Below, piece by piece: positions 58,748 to 64,000 of a DNA stretch of 64,000 nt (position 1 is its first letter; each line of letters starts with the position of its first letter). The stretch covers positions 1,178,001 through 1,242,000 of the forward strand of contig JAHYIO010000039.1 of the NCBI GenBank assembly GCA_020543525.1. Reading direction: 5' to 3'. The position numbers and the translations under genes are program-made. The notes below the pieces were generated by a model, which saw nothing but the letters and a program-made list of their open reading frames with translations, was not told the origin of the DNA and made no database searches. The DNA is from Coriolopsis trogii (lineage: Eukaryota > Basidiomycota > Agaricomycetes > Polyporales > Polyporaceae).

Positions 58748-61700
58748 GATGGGAGATGTACCACAAGTTGCCACAGGGCGGGGATGGTTCAAGACGATGC
58801 AACGCTGAATTGGGACTCGGAAAGACTGCAGTGAGAGCGGTGCTGGAGGAGGAGAGGAATACTTATACGTCTGCGCGGACGGGAGGCGCATGGCAGAGAG
58901 GATGGTCCGCTCTCGCATTCATCCCGCATCCCACACCCCAACGGGGCGACCCCAACCGCGGAGCCCGAGGATCATGGGCACCCAGCCGCGCGCGCGCCCC
59001 TGCCTTGTCTTCAGGCCTCTGGTGCACACACACCAACCGTCGTCGCATCCGGTGCGACGTCGCGCAGCCGGCGCCGCGACCCAACACTCCGCGAGCCTCC
59101 AGGGCTGCCCTCGCAGGCGTCGCCGCGCGCGACCTGGGCCACACCTGACAAACCCAGGAGGCATTGGCCAGGGTCCTGCGCCTATCGCCGCCCGAGAACG
59201 TCCATAGTCCTGGGCTGAACGTGTACGATTGGGCGACGGACGGAACGAGAGCCACTGTGCTACGCACGATCGTATGTGGCCATGGAGAACGGATCGCATG
59301 CGGAGGCTCGCCGCAGTCGGTTGTCTCGCGCGATGGCATCTGCGGCGAATAGAGACGGATTATCTACCTGCCAATCGCGTCCGCTTCCCTGCGCGAAGCC
59401 ATGGTCCGGAGCGAGAATATAAATGTCCCGGTTAGCACGAGCTCGGAGGGGCCGAATCACAATCCGACACTCACTGCAGTCGCCACGCTGCCTCGAGTGA
59501 TTCCCAGCTCTCCGGACACCGTGTGGCCGTTTGCTGAGCGCATCCGCTTGCGAGGTCATATTGACCACACGCCCGCTGCCAATGACGAGGCGGCAGGCGG
59601 AAAGAGCGCGACGTTCGTGGCCAGGGACTGGGGCCTTGGGCGCCGCAATGCCTGCAGGTCTGCCCTGCGTAGTCCAGCTACCCTAGAGCTGTGCTGGGAC
59701 ATGGCTCGACGACGGGGCTGGGGTCGAGCAGACACTCCCATCGGAAGAGCAGCGAACAGGAAGAGCGGGCTGGGGCGATTCCTCGGCGGTAGAAGTCGAC
59801 GTCAACGTTCGCGACAAGCAGCGGTCGGCCCAGTCCATCGCGCGCGCGCCCCAGTCCACGCTGCCAGCCGTTCTCTCGCGAACACAACCACCACCTTCAT
59901 GCGGCCGTGTACGCTCCTCTCCCTTCGTCCTCTCTCAGATCGCTCTCTCGGCGACGTACACATCGCGGCATCCCGGTGTCATCGCGCACTTTACCTCAGG
60001 CTCAGCCTTCACCTCCATCTTCCACTGCTTCTCCCACACGCGTATTAATGACACCCTAGCCCCGTCCGCCGTCTCGCGTTTTCCACGTCTGCTGCAACGG
60101 TGAGTATTTTCGCAGGTGATCGCCATCGCCAAACCATACGCCTCAAGGCCAATCCGACGCCCTAGTACAGCATCGTCCACCCGAGCGCAGAGCTCCAAGG
60201 TTCACCGCAACTCCGACTTCGATCGCCGCAGGCATAGCGACCGTCTTGAGCGGCCCAAGAGTGGGACACATGTTTGAGTCCCCGTACCCGACCCGGCTCA
60301 TCCGAGACGAGGGCGATGGGAGTCCGGGAGAAGGCCACCTTAACTTAACCAAACGCTGGGAGAGAAAGAGAAGCCCCGACACCGGTGTGTGTCCTTCTGG
60401 TGCGTTGGCATGCTTTATGAAGGCAAGCACGTACTAAGTACCCTAACTCAGCAACACAGCCTCGCCATCCATCGCGGGGCTTCCCCAGGCCCAGGGCCCT
60501 AATCAACGTGTTCCCCCCCTCCTCAGGCTCTTCCCGACCACCTGGTCCCGAGCTCCCACAGGTTCCTCTTCCACACGGATGGACGGACGAACGGACGGAA
60601 CGGCGCGGAAGAAGAGCTAGCGACTGAATGCGATGGAACACTGCGATGGGGATCGAGGCCTGCGTCTGGACGCTCTCCATCGCCTCGCTTCACCTTGCTG
60701 CGCGCAGCTCGAGCGAGGCGAGCTTCAGGCGACGTCAGAGACCCCCGCGCGGTCGCTCACGATCGATCGCAAGGGCGCAAGGTTGGACGCAAAAGCGTTC
60801 ATGACGCTTTGGTCAAAGTTCACTACTCATTGCGCATGCTCCCCATTCAGACCTGAAGGCTCATCCGTCACCTACCGCGTTCATGAAGAACATACAGCCG
60901 CTCATTGGGGCTGGGACCGCGCCTCTTGGATTCATGTCGCTCGCCCAGGTCGCCCAATATCGCCCACATCGATAATCGCCCATACCGTCCATATGCATCG
61001 TGGGTCTTGTCTCGATCCATCTCCGCTGTTCCTTCGACGTCTCCTATCGCTTGATCGCTCCTGACATCTCCGCGCCGCCCCTAGGCCTACGATATCGGCG
61101 TTCCGGGACACTCGCCGCACAAACGCGTGTATGGTACGTATGTATATGTTATACTGCATATCACAGCTCGCAGAGGCGCCTTCCGCATAGGGGCATAGGC
61201 GCGTCCTAAGCTTGCAGACAGCTCGCCTAAACCACGTTGCACCTTGCGATCGGTAAGTAATGCAATTACATGGTTATCATTCGTCTATCTCTCCTTGCCA
61301 AAGGTGCTTTTGCCTGCCCTGTATTCCCCGCAGCCAGGCTAGCCGCCTTGGATCATGGGGGGACCCTGATGTGACCAGATGGTTCTTTGCAGATACAGTT
61401 GCACGCGACCGTGGTACACCGTCACTCGAATCCCTCCTCCGCGATTCTGTGGACGCCTCACCTCCAGATTTCGTATGTCTGGGCATTTCTGCGGCACCAG
61501 GGCCGATCCACAGCGTTCTCCCAGGCGCTCCACACAACTGTGCAAGGTCGGCTTGTGCGAAGCGCCAGGCTACGCACACACACGGACGGGCCATGGTCCG
61601 CGAATAGTGCAAACGCAGTGGTCATGCGACGCCCTCGTCCGTGACAATACAGAGATGGCGATCGTCGCGACCACCGCACCGAGGCCACATGTTCGCCCAC

Positions 61701-63718
61701 TACTAATATAGCCACTGAGGCTAGTCTTAGCCTGAGGCTCGTAGTCCGTCCGATTCTATCTTGGGCTCACCTCGCGACCCCCATTAGATCGCCAACGGCG
61801 ACCACCCGCGTTCCTTCCGCATACGTAACGATTGGCCTCGGACTTTGCGCATCCTCGAGCTCTCTGGCCCGTGCGCTGCGGTGCCCCGAGGGCTTTGGTT
61901 TGGCTTGTGCGAACACGGATGGGTAGGGGCTATCACCAGTCACTAATAACCCAAGTTGAATGTGCTGGGCGGTGGCGGCTGCGGCCCCGACTTCGAGGCG
62001 AATCCAGCTCGAGCTCGATTGTCCGCGGGGCCGCGCGGACCCACATGTGGCGGCGGCGGAGGCACAGCACGGTAACCTCAACTACTGACACCATCTAGAT
62101 AGTCCATGACGTATACGAATGGGTACTCCCGTCCTCGTCAGGACACGGTCTACAGTGAGGCGAGCGTTCGAAAGAGCTCGACCGTGTTTCGTGCAATGTA
62201 ACTGCCATCTTCGAGGGCGCGTTTGCGACTGGACGGTATCTTGTGCCGTCTAGCTCTAGCCTCAGGCCTCAGTGGAGGAAAGAAGCATCTCCACAGTCGG
62301 CAACTGCGTTTTAGCATCCCCCGCATCGAAGCCTTGCCTCGGCTCCTCATGCTCGACGCACAACCTCCACTGGCACGCCCCCACCTTCCACACGCGAAGC
62401 TCCCCGGTAATTGCGGAAGAATCTTTGGGTGCGTCTTGTGCCCGAGCCAGGTTCGAGGGTCTAGGCTCATACTCGTGACGTCGCATTAGGACCGCACCGC
62501 TGGAAGGGTGACAGACGACCTCAGTGTAAATACCTCTGCAGCCGCAGCGCGATTAGGTGCGCACCCGAGTCCCGCCTTGGCTTCTCGAACTCAGACAGGT
62601 GCCGGGTACGCAATGAATTCCTATTCCGGCTCCCCATCCTCCCACTGTCACCGGCTTCTCTCCGCTGGCATTGCAGCCTATCCTTCTCTCTCCTGCAACT
62701 CGGCGCGACACAGCAGTCATCACGCGTGCTCAGGCCCCTGCCGTTGCGGCCCGCGAAGATGCACGCGTCCGAGTCGCAGACTCGCATGGCGAAAGCTAGA
62801 GTGTGCTTCCACGTCCATGCCAATCATAGAGCTGCTACGTACGTTGCGCCGCTCACAGGACTGTCTGGAAATCCATGCATGACACGAAAAGGGGTCCTCG
62901 TGCGGCTTCACGCATGCTGCTACAAACTTGGAATTCGCTCTCAGGGCGGCGTTCACCAGGCGCTCCTTCTCAGATCTCACAGGGACGCATGCGCATGTAT
63001 GGAAGCCTCCCGAGAGGTAAACGGATTTCAAGGCGTTCGTGCATACGGCACAGGGGCATGCGACTAGATCTATTGACGATCATGACATCTGGCTCTCACC
63101 ATCTCGTGTGGTACGTACGAAGGTGCAGAATACCTCGGACTTAGTTCGCATACCGTGGCAAGCACTCATGAGGTCGAAGGGAGACCCAGGCTGAGTTATA
63201 CTTATCCTCACAGACCTCCTGTACAGGTGTCGACTTGTCTATAAGGCTTGGGTATTGATACGGATGGAAAACGAGCTTTGAAGATAACGCATGCTACTAT
63301 TCACTGTCGTGCTGATTAGGGGAAAGTATACTGCTTTTCAAACCACCCCACTGGTATGTTTGTACTTGGCCGAATATTGAGGGAGACAAGGCGCTCGTGG
63401 CCGGCAACCCGGGCCGTTGGTGCCGGATTCGCGTGATTCCCACGGTCGTTCAATATGTTCTGAACACAATCGCTAGTGCTCGAATACGAACCTATACGAA
63501 CCTCCTTTGCTCTTCGCGTCGTGCTATCATATCTTCCCACAACATGGGCAAAGCACGCAGACTACGGTCGGTGCCCCACCCGGCCAGCGTACCATGAAGA
63601 TTGTCAAAAGTAGTCCTTCGACTCATCAGGAAACAGCGCCCACTCCGGAAGGAGACGGGTCTCCGTTTGATCCGAAGGGAGATTGACATCTCCGATGGCA
63701 CCATCAGGGAGGGTCAGA
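58748..63718. other. 5 kb without a supported gene
   Basis: ORFs up to 215 codons (59401–60048 plus) have no domain or splice support. The left edge holds the GNAT promoter. No tRNA, transposon end or long repeat was recognised. Confidence 0.4.
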
Positions 63719-63775
63719 CTCCTACAGGAGTATAATCTCCTGCAGGAGCTCGTTGGAGATGTGTATCCTGCAGGA
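63719..63775. repeat. cluster of three CTCCTGCAGGAG-type palindromes
   Basis: CTCCTACAGGAG (63719–63730), CTCCTGCAGGAG (63737–63748) and TCCTGCAGGA (63766–63775) lie within 57 bp, with further half-sites (GGAGAT, ATCTCC) around. The spacing and identity suggest a local amplified motif or binding-site cluster, function unknown. Confidence 0.6.
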
Positions 63776-64000
63776 GAGTCATATCTCCATAATACTCTCC
63801 ACCATAGCCAGAGACATGCTGCCATGTACACAGCAGAGTACACACCGGTGCTCCTGTGGTTGGTAGTAAGTTGTCACAATGTCACCATAAACAGTTTGCC
63901 ATCCCACAGGTGGAGGTTGGTGTTGACAGGGTGCTGCTCAAGGCCGGAGGGATGGAAAGGTACACTCTGTCTGTAGACACTGAGTACGAACATGGTCACA
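63776..64000. other. window edge; possible start of a plus-strand gene
   Basis: From 63919 to the edge an open frame (VEVGVDRVLLKAGGMERYTL) follows a good acceptor (CCATCCCACAG). Preceding pieces show weak coding character and a GTAAGT at 63868. The family is not recognised and the gene, if real, is cut by the window. Confidence 0.2.

Noticed and set aside
1..64000. CRISPR arrays, prophage or bacterial operons
   Set aside because: The window is intron-rich eukaryotic DNA; no direct-repeat arrays or bacterial gene organisation were seen.

Overview
The window reads as nuclear DNA of a filamentous basidiomycete, most likely an Agaricomycete. This rests on many short GT–AG introns (about 45–75 nt) in almost every gene, GC-rich coding sequence, a clampless1 (Clp1)-like developmental protein, and Zn2Cys6, bZIP and bHLH regulators of fungal type. 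The exact taxon cannot be read from the sequence. Exon models were built by hand from splice sites and reading-frame continuity. Where exon coordinates are listed, lengths and phases add up to whole codons.

Layout. 0–16 kb: a 1,310-residue Zn2Cys6 transcription factor (−), a 4.7 kb stretch with no convincing gene, an 11-exon NCS1 purine/cytosine-type permease (−), the signal-peptidase subunit SEC11 (−) and a bHLH factor (−). 16–24 kb is gene-poor. It holds a 543-bp Tc1/mariner-type MITE with a TA duplication, then a Clp1-like gene (−) and 4.6 kb with nothing convincing.

24–44 kb is the gene-dense core: a zinc-independent MDR oxidoreductase (+), an unrecognised conserved-looking protein (−), a large FHA-domain protein (−), a seven-bladed RCC1-type protein (+), a WW-domain protein (−) head-to-head with a universal-stress-like protein (+), tRNA-Gly(GCC) (−), NOP53 (+), RPL34/eL34 (+), a PHO13-type HAD phosphatase (+) and GPI11/PIG-F (−). 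A near-perfect 44-bp inverted repeat with a 91-bp loop lies between NOP53 and RPL34.

44–64 kb is sparse. It holds a diverged transaldolase-family gene (−), a bZIP factor (−) and a GNAT acetyltransferase (−), separated by multi-kilobase tracts where only random GC-rich ORFs are visible.

The genes are mostly unrelated housekeeping functions (secretion, GPI anchors, ribosome biogenesis and translation, nuclear transport, phosphatase) mixed with five regulators. I see no biosynthetic cluster. The most unusual item is the transaldolase-like gene: the fold is recognisable, but the Schiff-base lysine and several other catalytic motifs are replaced, and it carries long N- and C-terminal extensions, so it looks like a pseudoenzyme.
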